Assembly (NCBI GenBank): GCA_964058845.1
Contig: CAXKVR010000109.1
Span: 310,001 to 374,000, forward strand
From: Carex sylvatica
Taxonomy: Eukaryota; Streptophyta; Magnoliopsida; Poales; Cyperaceae
Direction: 5' to 3'
DNA length: 64,000 nucleotides
Part shown: in pieces, positions 47,958-59,278 of the stretch
Position numbering within the stretch: position 1 is the stretch's first letter
Layout of the letters: every line of letters starts with the position of its first letter
Notes under the pieces: generated by a model
The model's input: only the letters and a program-made list of their open reading frames with translations
Databases searched by the model: none
Told to the model about the DNA's origin: nothing
Position numbers and translations under genes: made by a program

Positions 47958-48305
47958 ATGAGTACCAACACAACGGAATCTCATACGCGAGCCCTCAGCC
48001 CGATTGCAGAGCCCTCGTCGGAATCTCGTACGCGAGCCCTCCCCTACTTCTCCGAGAACCTTTATGAAAAGTCCCAACAACATACAAACAAAGAAAAGAT
48101 AGATTTTTGCAATCACTGTCACCAATATGGAAAGACGAGCGAGATGTTCTGTCACGCGGAATGTTTGCAAGCTTTCCATCCTTCCTGCATTAGCGCCTAC
48201 CCGACACACACAAGGGAGGATATAAGGTTCAAGCATTTTATATGCACACCCTGCTCCTTAGACAAGTCTAAGCGAAGTAGGCAAAAGAGAAAACGAAAGA
48301 AGTAG
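47958..48305 (+). CDS. Small PHD/RING-like zinc-finger protein inside the hAT-like element
   Basis: The frame is 115 residues, ATG to TAG, intact. Residues about 50-98 carry C-x2-C-x10-C-x3-C-x4-H-x2-C-x18-C-x2-C (CNHC, CHAEC, FHPSC, CTPC). This spacing fits a C4HC3 PHD finger. The CISAYPTHTREDI part also recalls the RING-like finger of plant JmjC (KDM3-type) proteins. Such fingers read histone tails or bind partner proteins in the nucleus. The C-terminus (SKRSRQKRKRKK) is a likely nuclear localisation signal. The N-terminal part has a short internal duplication (ESHTRAL / ESRTRAL; GGAATCTC.TACGCGAGCCCTC in DNA, about 49 bp apart). No TATA box or intron is evident. Its GC content is well above its surroundings. 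A captured host gene fragment is the most likely origin; whether it is expressed is unknown. Confidence 0.55.
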   Translation: MSTNTTESHTRALSPIAEPSSESRTRALPYFSENLYEKSQQHTNKEKIDFCNHCHQYGKTSEMFCHAECLQAFHPSCISAYPTHTREDIRFKHFICTPCSLDKSKRSRQKRKRKK

Positions 48306-49108
48306 TGAAACTCTGATTTTGATTAGGATTATCTTGACGTTGTATTATTTTTACTTTCAAACGCGATCTATCAGTTACTAGTGGTAATTTTCTTGACTTC
48401 AATATTATTTTTTCTTCATTTATCTGAATTAGTGTTTTACTTTCAAAAATTGATCATTTATGACTTTAATTCACAACAAATGAAATTTTTATCTTTTGAT
48501 TTTCTTATTTGGTTTTGTATATATGTAGTATTTATTTTTATAGGAAAGATATAATTACATAAGCAATTAAACTGGATATAACTATTTATAAATTTAAACG
48601 TAAATGGACTAAGAAAATATTATTATTTGAAAATTAATGTTGAAAATTGTGAAGTATTTATGTTCATAAAAAATAAAAAGATACGAGCAAAGATAATTAA
48701 TTAAACTGAAAAGTAATCACTTAAAATAAATAAATTTTAATTACTTAAAATTAATCAACCATGTCAAAAAAAATTTAGTTTAAATGAATTTTGATTTATA
48801 ATTTATTGGTTTACAAAGAAAAAAACAAAAAAAAACAAAAAGAAAACAAAAAAAACAAAAAAACGGACCGGACCGCCCCCCTACCCGGACTGCCCGATCC
48901 CTCCTATCTGGACCGCCCTGCTCCCGAATCCGTGACGGGCATGAATTTGAAATGGGTAGGGCAGGATTTTTGAAAAAAAAAATCCGTGGTAACCTGGCCC
49001 GTTGTACCCGTGTGCGCGTGTTGCCCATGCCCGTACCCATCCGTGCCCGTGCCCAGTTTTGTCCAGACCGCTCGTGCCCAGCCCGTGAGAAAACCACTAG
49101 GCAGGACA

Positions 49109-49450
49109 CATCCTTTTGATCAAAATAGATTGGCACAAACGTAACTCTACTGATGGGATAAATAAGTTTCAATAATTTTTAAGAATTGATCGCACAAACC
49201 AAAATTTATTTGCATTTGTCACAGTCAAAATACTAATATATTAATGACTGCTTGAAACTATGCAAAACAAAGTGCATATTTTGGTAACTATATGGCAGGG
49301 TTTATTTGTACAGGTAAAGAAATACCTGAATAGAAGGGGAGTAGGAGATCACCATATCAAGATGTATTCTAATATGCTTCGTTGCTTTTTGATTTTTGTT
49401 GATAGTTGCAGAAAAAATTGGACGCTATAAATAACATCTTAACAATTTTA
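49109..49450. repeat. Copy of the 29.6-kb region (possible gene fragment)
   Basis: Sequence from about 49175 to 49360 matches 29590-29760 in the same orientation. Landmarks: CACAAACCAAAATTTATTTxCAT, GAAACTATGCAxAACAAAGT, TTTTGGTAACTATAT and TACCTGAATxxxAG. The copy ends soon after the part that corresponds to the second segment of the weak minus-strand unit. Confidence 0.75.
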
Positions 49451-51776
49451 TGAATTAGTATAATTATCCACAAAAACTACCATGTTTTAACAATATTATG
49501 GAACTTTTTATTTTTACAATAACTATGCGTATTGTAAGTTTATATATCTAAACAAGAATGAAAAATATCCCTAATACTATTCCAATGAATGTAATTCAAA
49601 TGGACCGAAATCACCACACTCAATCCAAATAATTGATAACACATTTACAATCATATTTTTAAGAATGATATTTTAATTTTACATACAAACATATATACAT
49701 CACGATAGTGGAATGTACGATAGAATTGTCTTTTGCTTTTAAACTCCATCGTTCAATTCATGATATCAAGTTTGGCTCATGCCTAGTTTAAGTCAGTGAT
49801 GGCATTAAATTTTTCTGCAATAGGATCAATTTAGTTTCATAATATCAAAATTGGTTCATATTCAAATAATAACTGGAGCAACTTTATAGTTTGTAATTGT
49901 TATTAATATCTCTAATGACATTTATAAAAAAAAATGGAAGCAATGCATCCAATATGTTATTGATAATTTTTCTTTCGTTTTATTTTAATCATATTGAATG
50001 ATATTTTACCTATTCAATATTATATATTGAACGTGTCATTTATATATATATAGTTTGTATTGCATTTGAAGAAAGTGACATAATTTAGAGAAACATAAAA
50101 TTTGATTATAAAAATTATTAATTAAAGTTCCACAAATAAAGAAACCGAATTCTATATAAAGTTTAGTGATTTTAAAAAAATTACCCCAATCTTTATCAGG
50201 GACAAAAATATTCGAACTCTATAACATTTGATCCCTTTAATCCAAGCGTCCTGAATTAATTTTCACAACTATCATATTCAGATCATGACCCTTTGCACCA
50301 GAGACGATGTGTTCAAATATTTAGATCACCCCAAGCGGATTGCATTGATGGTGGTTCTATGTGATTGTTCCACATATAGTGGATTGTAGTGAGTTACTAC
50401 AATAAGGTTATTAGATCACCCAAACCGGATTGTAGTGAATGACTCACTACAAGAAGATTATTAGAGGATATTCAAAAGAATAAAACATAATAAAGTCAAG
50501 CAATGAGGTGCTTGGAATGTAGAGATTAAATGACTTGATTTGACTGTAGAAGAGTGAATGCGGTAGACGATGAAAAAATTGAAAATAATTTAATTAAAGA
50601 AACTTTCTTCTGTTTCAATATAAAAAATAAATACGGTAGTTGGAACTTTGGGAAACTTTAATGAATCCTGACCTATTACTTCCAGTTGGAATAGAACCTC
50701 CTAAGGTAATGCGGTATGTTGTTTCTCTTGTTTATAATAAACTATAATATTATTATTGGGAGTTAAAATATAATAAGCTATATCAATTCCCTGATGTAGG
50801 GATGCCAGTTGCACCTTTCTATTCATTTATCCGACTCGTACCGTATTTGATAAGACAGGTACAAGTGAGATTTTCTTTTTTTAAATTTATCGGGTATGGA
50901 TATAGGTAAAGATTTTTTTCCGAGTTAAGGGTATTCGAGAAAAGCTTATTTCATACTTATTATCTGATTGAATAATTATAAAGAAATTATAGATATTATA
51001 TAAATATTAATAAGTATTCAAAATAGTATTTTTATTGGTTTACTTGCGTTTATTATGTTAATAATTTTTTTCAATAAAGTACTACTGATGTATGAAATGA
51101 ATGTATATGTTTTAATATTTTATTTTATTAATAATAAAAATAATTATTATATTAGCATTACCATTTTTTGCCCACTTTCATTTCGTTATCTGACAATTAT
51201 TACAGATAAAACAGGTAAAAGTATAATACAAGTAAGATAATTTTTATCTAATCTTTGTTGTATCCGTTGACACCCCTATCCTTGATGGAGCAATTGAGAG
51301 GGTAAACTGTATTCTACATGCATAATAAATGATGAGTAATTTCATAATTAATTTGCTTATAGGGTGTGCTCCACTAAGTTCCAACAGGATAAGAGTCCGG
51401 AGTGTGAATACTTTGAAGTTTATGCATGACATTGCCACTGCATTTTTATCTAATTTTCCAGAATCTTATTTCATATTCATATGCTTGATAAAGTAGAAAA
51501 GAAAATCAATATAAATTAAATACTAAATCATATTTCAAGCAGTGTTCTTTTATGTCAGCGTCACAACAACAACATCATGAATTACATACGTTGATTGTGG
51601 GTTAAGGATTAATATTTGTAATTGACACTTTATTTTATTAAATATAATCATGTTGTATTAAAAATTAATGCATTATGTATTTTGTATCTTGTGTTGTTCA
51701 GTTTTAATTTATGTTTAGTTTAGTACAGTTCCGTTGTGAATGATACTCTTCAATTTATGAATATTCCATTATAAAC
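49451..51776. other. Intergenic DNA with small repeats
   Basis: About 49930-50030 matches 38290-38370 and 55725-55810 (AATATxTTATTGATAATTTTTC). At 50325-50465, ATTAGATCACCxxAxxCGGATTG and the following GTGAGT/ACTCACTACAA words occur twice, about 90 bp apart. There is no convincing gene. Confidence 0.5.
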
Positions 51777-51784
51777 AATATTCT

Positions 51785-52585
51785 CAGTGGTGAGGCTATG
51801 GTCACAGGGGTAGGCACTTGCCTACTCCTAATTTTTAATTATTTTTTTTGTATAGACCGAGCTTAACCTATTCACCAATTGGCCATAAGCTGCGAAGAAC
51901 ATAATATGGGCCGCTAGAGCAAGCCAGAGCCTGCGACGCGAAGAAAAAAAAGAAAAATAAATAAATCTCCGCCAGTCGCTAGAGCAAGCAGCTAGAGCCC
52001 TTGTACGCGAGAAAAGAAAAAAAAAAACAATGATCCCGTTGGCTGCGCGACGCCTGTGCGAAGAAGAAAGGGAAGTAGCTAGCCTCCGCCACTATTCGTC
52101 GTCTCCGGCTCTTCGCGGCTCCGCGCCTCCGCCACTATTCGCCACTGTGTCCGCCTGACGCCGGTAAATTGCTTGAATAGGTTTGAACTTTGATAGTTTG
52201 ATTGAATCAAATTAAATTAAATGATTAGAATTGATTGTTCTCAATTTCTTAGACTTCTAATAATTAGATATTTAGAATTTTTCTGGTGAGAATGATTAGA
52301 ATTCAATTTCTTAGATTAGAATTGATTGTTATGAAATTATTTTCTATTCTGGTCTTTTTTGTCATGATTACTGTTGCTGGTCAATGATTAGAATTATTTT
52401 TTTTTCTTAGATTAGAATGTCTGATTGTTCTTGATTAGAATGAGTGAATTCAATTTCTTACATTAGAATTTCTGATTAGAATGAGTTGAAACCTTTGATG
52501 TTCATTTATGTTAAATTTTTTTTGTACAATTATTTATATAGTTATGCTTGCCTACCCTTGATTGAATTCGTAACCTCAGCCACTA
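51785..52585. mobile_element. Non-autonomous hAT-like element, 801 bp
   Basis: The ends are CAGTGGTGAGG (left) and, reverse-complemented, TAGTGGCTGAGG (right). A second shared block AGGGGTAGGCA / AAGGGTAGGCA lies further in. The flanks AATATTCT (51777-51784) and AGTATTAT (52586-52593) match at 6 of 8 positions. CAGTGG/TAGTGG termini and 8-bp duplications are the hAT pattern. The GC-rich left interior (51900-52160) contains CGCCACTATTCG twice. No transposase is seen. Confidence 0.7.
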
Positions 52586-52797
52586 AGTATTATAACACTT
52601 ATATATTCACCATCGATCGGTTATTATATTGTAATGGTAGATTAATTTTAGAAAGAACATTTTAAAACTTAAAATATATATTAATCACCGGTCACGTTTG
52701 GTTGTTGACTAAACATTGAAATAAGGGTTTAGGCCTAAGTTATTTCGTTAAATGTGATTGAATTGAGCCAGACTAAGATGGAATAAGTCGATCTTTA

Positions 52798-53657
52798 GGC
52801 TAATCTAAATTGGCCAAAAAATTTATTAATATTCAAAAAAATAATAAATTTCGAATTCTACATCATGTTTGACAAGATTTCTAAAAATGCACAAACCACA
52901 ATTTTATTTCACGGTTTTGGCCAAACTTTTCTCAAATTAAATCCATGGTTTTAGCCACTAAAAAACCGCAAAACAAATCAAAATTTTCAGAAAACCAGAA
53001 AAAAATTACGGTTTTAGGTTTTAGGCTAAAATGGTGAATTAAATTCACAGTTTTAAAACGTCAATTTCAATCCATCTTACAAAATTATTATTTTTCTAAA
53101 AATAGAACAAACACAATATTTAATCTATTTATCTAGAAGTAACTTTTGAATAGGAATTAATAACTCAAATTCAAAATATTTTAATTTTTTTTCTACTAAC
53201 GCAAACAAAAATATTTTAATTTTTCTTACAACCACAAAAAATTTGGCCTGAAAAATGTTGATCCGGATTTTTTGTTGAAGTCTATCTAATAAATCAAATT
53301 ATATAAAATATTTCAAATATTTTAATAAAAAAAATTATAACATATTGAAATTTGGGTTTTTAAGACTGTGAATTTAATTCACGGTTTTACCCTAAAACCA
53401 AAAACCGTCAATTAAATTCACGATTTTACCCTTGAACTTCAAATATAAATTCTGTTTTTTACGAAACTGTGAATTTGTTTTGCGGTTTTTAGGGTACTAA
53501 ACCATAAATTTAATTTGCGGTTTTGGGACCTAAAATCATGAAATAAAATTGTGGTTTGAGTATTTTTCGAAATCTTGTCAAACAGAGTGTAGAATTCAAA
53601 ATTTATTATTTTTTTGGATATTAATAATTTTTTTGGCTAAATTGGTCTAAACTAACC
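52798..53657. mobile_element. Foldback (long terminal inverted repeat) element, about 860 bp
   Basis: Left arm about 52798-53060 pairs with right arm about 53365-53657. The outer 100 bp are best conserved: CCAAAAAATTTATTAATATT, GAATTCTACA and GTTTGACAAGATTTC, versus the same words reverse-complemented. Inside the arms, CACGGTTTT / AAAACCGTGAATT-type words are repeated several times. The unpaired centre is about 300 bp. The flanks show no clear target duplication, so the superfamily is unassigned (MITE or Mutator-like foldback). Confidence 0.75.
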
Positions 53658-53739
53658 CACCTCTCTGGTGTAAAATATATTCTCGTTGTAACATTTTTTG
53701 GGATTGTGCATAGTAATAATAGTAATAGGAAATGAAAAA

Positions 53740-53965
53740 ATAAATAATTTTTTGTGTGCTGTGTAGTAAATATTTAAGTATGCAACCATCATAAAGCAAT
53801 ATTCAAATAATTGTAATTTACATGTCTTGTTATTTTTTTTATGAATTCAAAAATATACAATGATAACATCTTTTTCTGTTTTTGTGTACTTGTACAATTT
53901 GATAAATAGTAACTGGGATGAACTAATACCGTCAATTTAAAAATTTGATGATACCATTAAAAAAA
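53740..53965. repeat. Dispersed repeat, direct partner at 57890-58115
   Basis: About 225 bp match: GTGTAGTAAATATT, AAAGCAATATTCAA.TAATTG, ATACAATGATAACATCTTT, GTACAATTTGATAAATAGTA and GATGAACTAATACC. The copies are about 4.15 kb apart in the same orientation, on either side of the 54.15-kb repeat and the 56.5-kb element. Confidence 0.85.
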
Positions 53966-54035
53966 AAAATTTGAGCAACTTGAATGTTAATCGTATCACT
54001 AATAGAGATTAGAGAAAATTCTAAAGTAGTTTTTA

Positions 54036-54128
54036 CTATTGTTATTACTATTATTATTATTACTATTGTTATTACTATTATTATTATTATTATTAGTATT
54101 ATTATCATTATTATTATTATAATATTGA
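54036..54128. repeat. (ATT)n-type microsatellite
   Basis: Imperfect ATT/ACT/GTT trinucleotide run. The open frame across it (Ile-rich) is a by-product of the trinucleotide period. Confidence 0.9.
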
Positions 54129-54149
54129 TGTTACTATTGTATCTGTTTG

Positions 54150-55870
54150 TTTACAACACTGATGTAAACAACGAAGAAAGACAATTAGTTAATCAAAATC
54201 TCTCTATTTACATATACAAGGAAAAAGCTTGTATTAGTACTCTTGTCTCCAATTTTGTTTTGAATTTGCTTTTCAAAATATCCCCTCTCCAAATTACTAA
54301 TATAAATTTTAAAAATCTAATTAGACTTTATTATGGTTAAGAAGTCACTCCACAAAGATATCATACCGTTTTTAAAAAAAATGATACCAATACTTTAATC
54401 CTGAAAATTGGAGGCACTATGGCCATTGGAGAGAACCGAGAGACAAAATAACAATAGAAAGTAGATTGTACAAGGTAGCAGTATAACCGTTCAAATAAAA
54501 TTCATAAATGGTAAATTTTTAAGAACAAAAAAGTAGAGGGTATTTTTTTTTTTAGAAGTTCACTTTTGCAAAAATTGTTTGGTTTATCATTGTTTTCTCA
54601 ATTAATATAAGCAAAGTTTCTTCCATTGTACAATTGTTGATTGAATCTTTAATTTATAAATGGAGTTTCTGTAGGAACATATGTACAAATATAACTTATC
54701 TTTGTTTTTTTTAGCTATTAAATTAAATTTTCTTATGTGTATCAGCAACAAAAATAATGTATGATTTTGTGACGTTATACTTCATAAAATAAATTTCTCA
54801 TGATTTTGTGATGTTATACTTCATAAAATATGACATATCTTGGACTTTTCCTAGCTAAAATTTTCTTGTGTGAATCATCAATAGAAATAAAATTACATAA
54901 AGATTGATTATGATCATGTCATGCTGTACTTCAAAAAGCAAAATTCTCTCTACATACATGTATAAAGAAAAAAGCTTGTCAAAAAAATCTTATTTCCAAT
55001 TTATCAATAATATTTACTTTTCAATTATAGTTTGTATCTAATTTTGATGAAATCTACTTTTCAAAAAATCTTATTTCAAATTTATCAATGATATTTACTT
55101 TTCAATTCTAGTTTGTATCTTTTGATTGTTACGAAGTCAATCCACACAAAATATGATATCCGATTTCAAATAAATGATAACAATTCTTTAATTATGAAAA
55201 ATGGAGGCACGAATAACTAGCGGAGAGAACCGAGAGAAGATTTCACCATAAAAAGTAAACTGTACAAGGCATTATATCGGTTTTTTATTACAGGGTATTT
55301 TTTCATTTTTATGTTTTGTTTGGTGTATCTAAGATGGCGTTTCTAATATGGGTGGTGTTTAGTTTCTCATTATTTTCAAAATTAATATAAGCATTGTTTT
55401 TTTTTTCCTTTAAAATCTAACAAATGTTCATTGTATCTTTAATTTATTTACAGACAATACTCTGTTTTAGGAGGAGTTTTAAAGAAATTTAAGAGAGTAG
55501 TTGAGCTTTCTTGAAAGAAGAAAAAACTCTGAAAATATTCTTAGAATTAATGAAAACATTTATTTTCTAATCTCTCTCTGCTGTAGATGCACTCTAGTCT
55601 TACCTATAGTTAAGGAAATGGGAAAAAATATCTCTCTCTCTGATGTCTGTTTGTAACTGCACTCTAGACTTACATAATAAACAAAAGAGACATGTTTTAA
55701 CATCTAAACTAGTGACATCTCTTGAAAAAATGAAAGCAATACATTCAATATTTATTGATAATTTTTCGTTGGTTTTATTTTAATCATGTTCAGTGATATT
55801 TTACATATTCGATAATATTATTATTGATATTTGATGATAAATTATCGTAGCCAAATAAATGAACATATAA
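54150..55870. repeat. 1.7-kb dispersed repeat, second copy (partner 36690-38420)
   Basis: Collinear with 36690-38420 over its length, with indels. The two-half structure (GGAGGCACTATGGCC near 54409, GGAGGCACGAATAACTAG near 55203) is kept. An extra ~45-bp tandem duplication (TCATAAAATAxxTxTCATGA) lies near 54780-54840. No coding capacity. Confidence 0.85.
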
Positions 55871-56502
55871 TACCTGAAATGAAAGGTACGTTGCAGAATC
55901 AATTAATTCACCATAAGTTGCACCGAGCACCGACTCAATTAGTAATTAAAGAATATTATATTTCCAACGAGTCAGCAATATACATATTAAAAAGTAATAC
56001 ATGTTGAATACTTTCGATAAAAGCTAAGAATTTCATATGAAGTGAATGAGTATTGATTAGAATTGATGGAGGTTTCTCTGATTCAACCTTTCTAACTCGA
56101 CTCCTATTACTTGCTAGTCACAGACGAATGAGCCTCAGAGAATATTTAACAGAAGAACAAGAAGAAAAAATTAAACAACTTTCTTCTGTATTAATGTAGA
56201 AAATAAATGCGGGAGTTTTAAAGAGGAAAAATCTATTGTGTTTCAAATTTCAATGTATATGTAGAACCTTCAATTAATGTAGCCTTGTATTTGTAGGTTT
56301 ACTTGATTGCTTGTGCAGACTCACCTTCAATAAACGTCAGAGTAGCCTCTAGTGTTTGAATTTTTATATAATTATTATGCATTAAGTAAATACCAAATTT
56401 TACAATACCATATTTCTGATTTTCTTCATTTAAGTATGAACATATGATATGTACCCAGTATCGTCGTGTTTCTTTTAAAACAACTTTGAAAATAATTTAC
56501 TT
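55871..56502. other. Intergenic DNA, nothing recognised
   Basis: No convincing frame, RNA gene or repeat. Confidence 0.5.
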
Positions 56503-56512
56503 TAAAACAATT

Positions 56513-57490
56513 ATAGTAGGAAATATCGGTATCGGGATCGGGATTGGTTCCGGCCGATATCAATTCGGGATCGGAGTATCGGCCGGTATCGGTCGATTCG
56601 AATCGGAAAATCTGACTTTTTTGTCAGAAACTTATTTTACACTAAAAAGTAGAAAAAAATTGATACAAAAATAATTTATGTTTAGATAAATGATTACAAT
56701 CAAATAATCCACTGATACAATATAATACAAGCATTAAAACTATAAACACACTCTTTCACTGTCAGAAACTATGTCGTACTGGTTGAATCATTTCATCGTC
56801 ATATGTATTATGATAAAAATAAAAATATTATTGTCTGGAACCAAAAAAGAAAACATTGTAGACTCAAACGAAGGATTGTTAATATCTTCATATCCATATA
56901 TGTATATGGTGGATAATGATACCCCACTAAATCCTGATATACTAGACATCTCATCATAAGAACTAATATTTTGTCGTATTGTCAGTTCATTAATATTTTT
57001 AAATCGTGTTTCCCTTACTACGTGCAGCATATATAGTTGGCAGCATGCATGTTCTATTTACTATTTAATTGGCAACATGTAAACACAATCAATCCATTGC
57101 TACGTGGTAGAGGCATATTACTCAATTTCACATCCCTTCTCCATTTCCGAACCTTAATTTTATTTTGGAGTTCTATTTAATCACGGGTTGGCAGCATAGT
57201 TTTGAATTTTAATCAATGAATGTAACGAATTTTCAGATTGTGCATATATAGTTGATACTCTATTTAATCAATGAATGCCACGAGTTTTCAGCATGTGCAT
57301 AGTTTATACTCTATTTAATCAATCACGGGTACAAGTTTTCGGTCGAATAATAATCAGAATCGAACCAAAATAGTAGAAATTCTACGAAAAACACAAAATC
57401 CGAGAATATCGGTTAGGTATCAATCGGTGTCGGCCGATACCGATACGTATCGACCGACCCGTATCGGTATCGGCCGATATTTCCTACTAT
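56513..57490. mobile_element. Terminal-inverted-repeat element with CGGCCGATA subterminal repeats, 978 bp
   Basis: The left end ATAGTAGGAAATATCGG and the right end CCGATATTTCCTACTAT are exact inverted repeats (17 bp). The flanks TAAAACAATT (56503-56512) and GAAAACAACT (57491-57500) match at 8 of 10 positions, suggesting a 9-10-bp duplication as in Mutator-like elements. An 8-bp hAT-type reading is possible if the end is set differently. The next ~100 bp at each end are packed with palindromic TATCGGCCGATA / GGTATCGG words. The AT-rich interior repeats GCAGCATATATAGTTGGCAG-like and ACTCTATTTAATCAATGAAT-like words (57020-57330). No transposase; the small ORFs inside are not convincing. Confidence 0.7.
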
Positions 57491-57889
57491 GAAAACAACT
57501 ACAAGACAATATTTCTTTTATCATGGATTATGAAAATTTATAAATATAGAAATACTCATTATGTTATTAGAGGAGGGGTAAGAATATTTCTGTAATTGAA
57601 TTGTTGTGGTTATAATGTGAGTAATTTAGAGGAAATACAAATTTAAGGTCTCACGGCAATAAATGCCGTTTGAAAAATGTACATAACTATTGAAAGTTTC
57701 TCCATATTAATGCACCCCTTGATTACCATACATTGCGTGTTTCGTTTTCCAAAAATATAATGTTTTCATGATGCTGAAGACTAAAAGAAAAATATGATGT
57801 TATAAAATTTGTTTCCATAATTTTCATACTCACCCGAAATTTAAAAAAAAAAAATACTATTTTAATAAAATAAAAAACACCAAATCTAT

Positions 57890-58115
57890 TTTTTGTGTGT
57901 TGTGTAGTAAATATTGAAGTATGCAAGTATGCAACCATGATAAAGCAATATTCAAGTAATTGTAATTTACATGCCTTGATTTTTTTTATGAAGTAAAAGA
58001 ATTCAAAAATATACAATGATAACATCTTTCTTCTGTTTTGTGTACGTGTACAATTTGATAAATAGTAACGGGCTGGATGAACTAATACCATAAGTTTAAA
58101 AATTTGATGATACGT
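57890..58115. repeat. Dispersed repeat, direct partner of 53740-53965
   Basis: See the partner. This copy has a small extra duplication (AAGTATGCAAGTATGCAACC). Confidence 0.85.
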
Positions 58116-58124
58116 ACCATATGA

Positions 58125-58270
58125 TACTACTACAAAATTTCCAATCGACAACAATTTTTTTTACAATCAAAACCGGTTTTACAACCGGTGTTAACATACT
58201 TTTGTTAGATTATTGCTGTTCAATGACGGTTTCTTTTGGTACGTAGTATATATATTGGTTAATTGTTTTC
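58125..58270. mobile_element. Possible CACTA end fragment
   Basis: ACTACTACAAAATTTCC at about 58126 is followed by AAACCGGTTTTACAACCGGTG, the style of CACTA termini with subterminal repeats. The expected leading C is T here and no opposite end was found. Confidence 0.3.
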
Positions 58271-58329
58271 ACCTCGTATATTGGCAACAATATCATGCAT
58301 GTATGCCTAATAATTTTGTATAGAATTTT

Positions 58330-58540
58330 ATAAAGGAAATTCCTAACAATGTTGGGCCTTGCAAACTTTTACAGCTCTCTAGTGGTGCAGCGTTAATTTC
58401 TATCAAAGTAGACATAGCCTATGTCATGTTGGAGTAGATAAGCTTGAATAGGAGGGAAACATGTCTAGCTTGGAACTACAAGAAAATTTTGAGTAAGTTA
58501 TAGTTACAGTTTAATTTCATTCCTAATTTTATTTGTATGT
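58330..58540. repeat. Inverted copy of the 29.4-29.6 kb region (MSSLELQENF exon)
   Basis: About 58330-58535 matches the reverse complement of 29390-29610 in blocks: CCTAACAATGTTGGGCCTTG, CAAACTTTTACAG and ATGTCTAGCTTGGAACTACA. The short coding-like segment starting MSSLELQENF and the GTAAG donor after it are both kept, on the plus strand here. The middle of the segment differs. Confidence 0.8.
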
Positions 58541-58978
58541 ACTAGCTAGTAAGCTATATATAGTTGCATGCAATTTAGTTTCTTGATATTGTTATATTTT
58601 AGAAATTATAATTTTTGAGGATTTTATGGACCAATTTATAAATTTGCTAAAATATGAAGTAAATTATATATGACTTAATATTCACAGAAGTAGGATTATA
58701 AATGAATTGGGCGCTGATCGGATTTCATTTAGATCGTCAGTCCAACATTATAGTCGGATTATGATATTTTTAATTTGTGACTAACTAATTAAACATAAAA
58801 ATCATTCAGTCCAAAATTTATGTTAGGTGGTTGGTTTTGCAAATTCGACAATTTTGCATGGAATTTGAGAGATTTTCTGATTGGAAGCTGGACTGATCTC
58901 TGAAGGAAAATGACGAATTAATCCGAAGCACAATCCTAACATGAGAAGATGAAAGTTGATTCGCCATTAAATTAGACT

Positions 58979-59278
58979 ATGGAAAAGAGTCTGTTTTGGT
59001 TGAACAAAAGCAAAATGAAGAAAGTGAGAGAATCAGATGGATCGCGTGGTGAGTTTACATACAGCCGTTGCGGAATAAGTTTGAGTTTGAATAGTGGCAG
59101 TCTGCTGAACTGCGAGGCATCACGTAGTAAATGTTGCACTAGTGGTCAAGTAGCAATATTTTCACAAAGTATATTTAACTTCATACAGCGCAAGAACTAT
59201 GGAATCAAAAGTGAGGTGCAAAGGGTAAAGTGTTATATTCATAGACTTCATGGCAATGTATATATGATATCGTGTTAA
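58979..59278 (+). CDS. Unrecognised 99-residue ORF, doubtful
   Basis: ATG to TAA, mixed composition with six Cys, no signal peptide or membrane segment and no motif that I recognise. It lies about 490 bp downstream of the MSSLELQENF-like segment on the same strand. It could be part of a spliced gene, but I could not join the two. Chance is a fair explanation at this length. Confidence 0.15.
   Translation: MEKSLFWLNKSKMKKVRESDGSRGEFTYSRCGISLSLNSGSLLNCEASRSKCCTSGQVAIFSQSIFNFIQRKNYGIKSEVQRVKCYIHRLHGNVYMISC

Larger units (their letters stand above)
45797..49100. mobile_element. hAT-like element (3.3 kb) carrying a zinc-finger ORF
   Basis: The left end reads CTAGTGGTTTGATTTAAACC and the right end, reverse-complemented, CTAGTGGTTTTCTCACGGGC. 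The flanking 8-mers GCAGGAGT (45789-45796) and GCAGGACA (49101-49108) match at 6 of 8 positions, as for an aged hAT target duplication. Both ends hold many GC-rich words of the ACCCGTG / CGGACCGG type in opposed orientation (45820-46080 and 48860-49090). Such subterminal repeats are typical of plant hAT elements and contrast with the very AT-rich middle. No transposase is seen. Contents are a ~16-base C run (46123-46138), a tandem repeat (46560-47560) and a zinc-finger gene (47958-48305). Confidence 0.65.

Noticed and set aside
47952..48236. Minus-strand 94-codon ORF over the zinc-finger gene
   Set aside because: It is a shadow of the plus-strand frame, whose Cys/His spacing is specific.
48780..49172. 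130-codon minus-strand ORF at the right end of the hAT-like element
   Set aside because: It is built from the GC-rich subterminal repeats and poly(A) runs and has no domain.
53984..54340. 118-codon Ile-rich ORF
   Set aside because: It is a translation of the ATT microsatellite and the start of the dispersed repeat.
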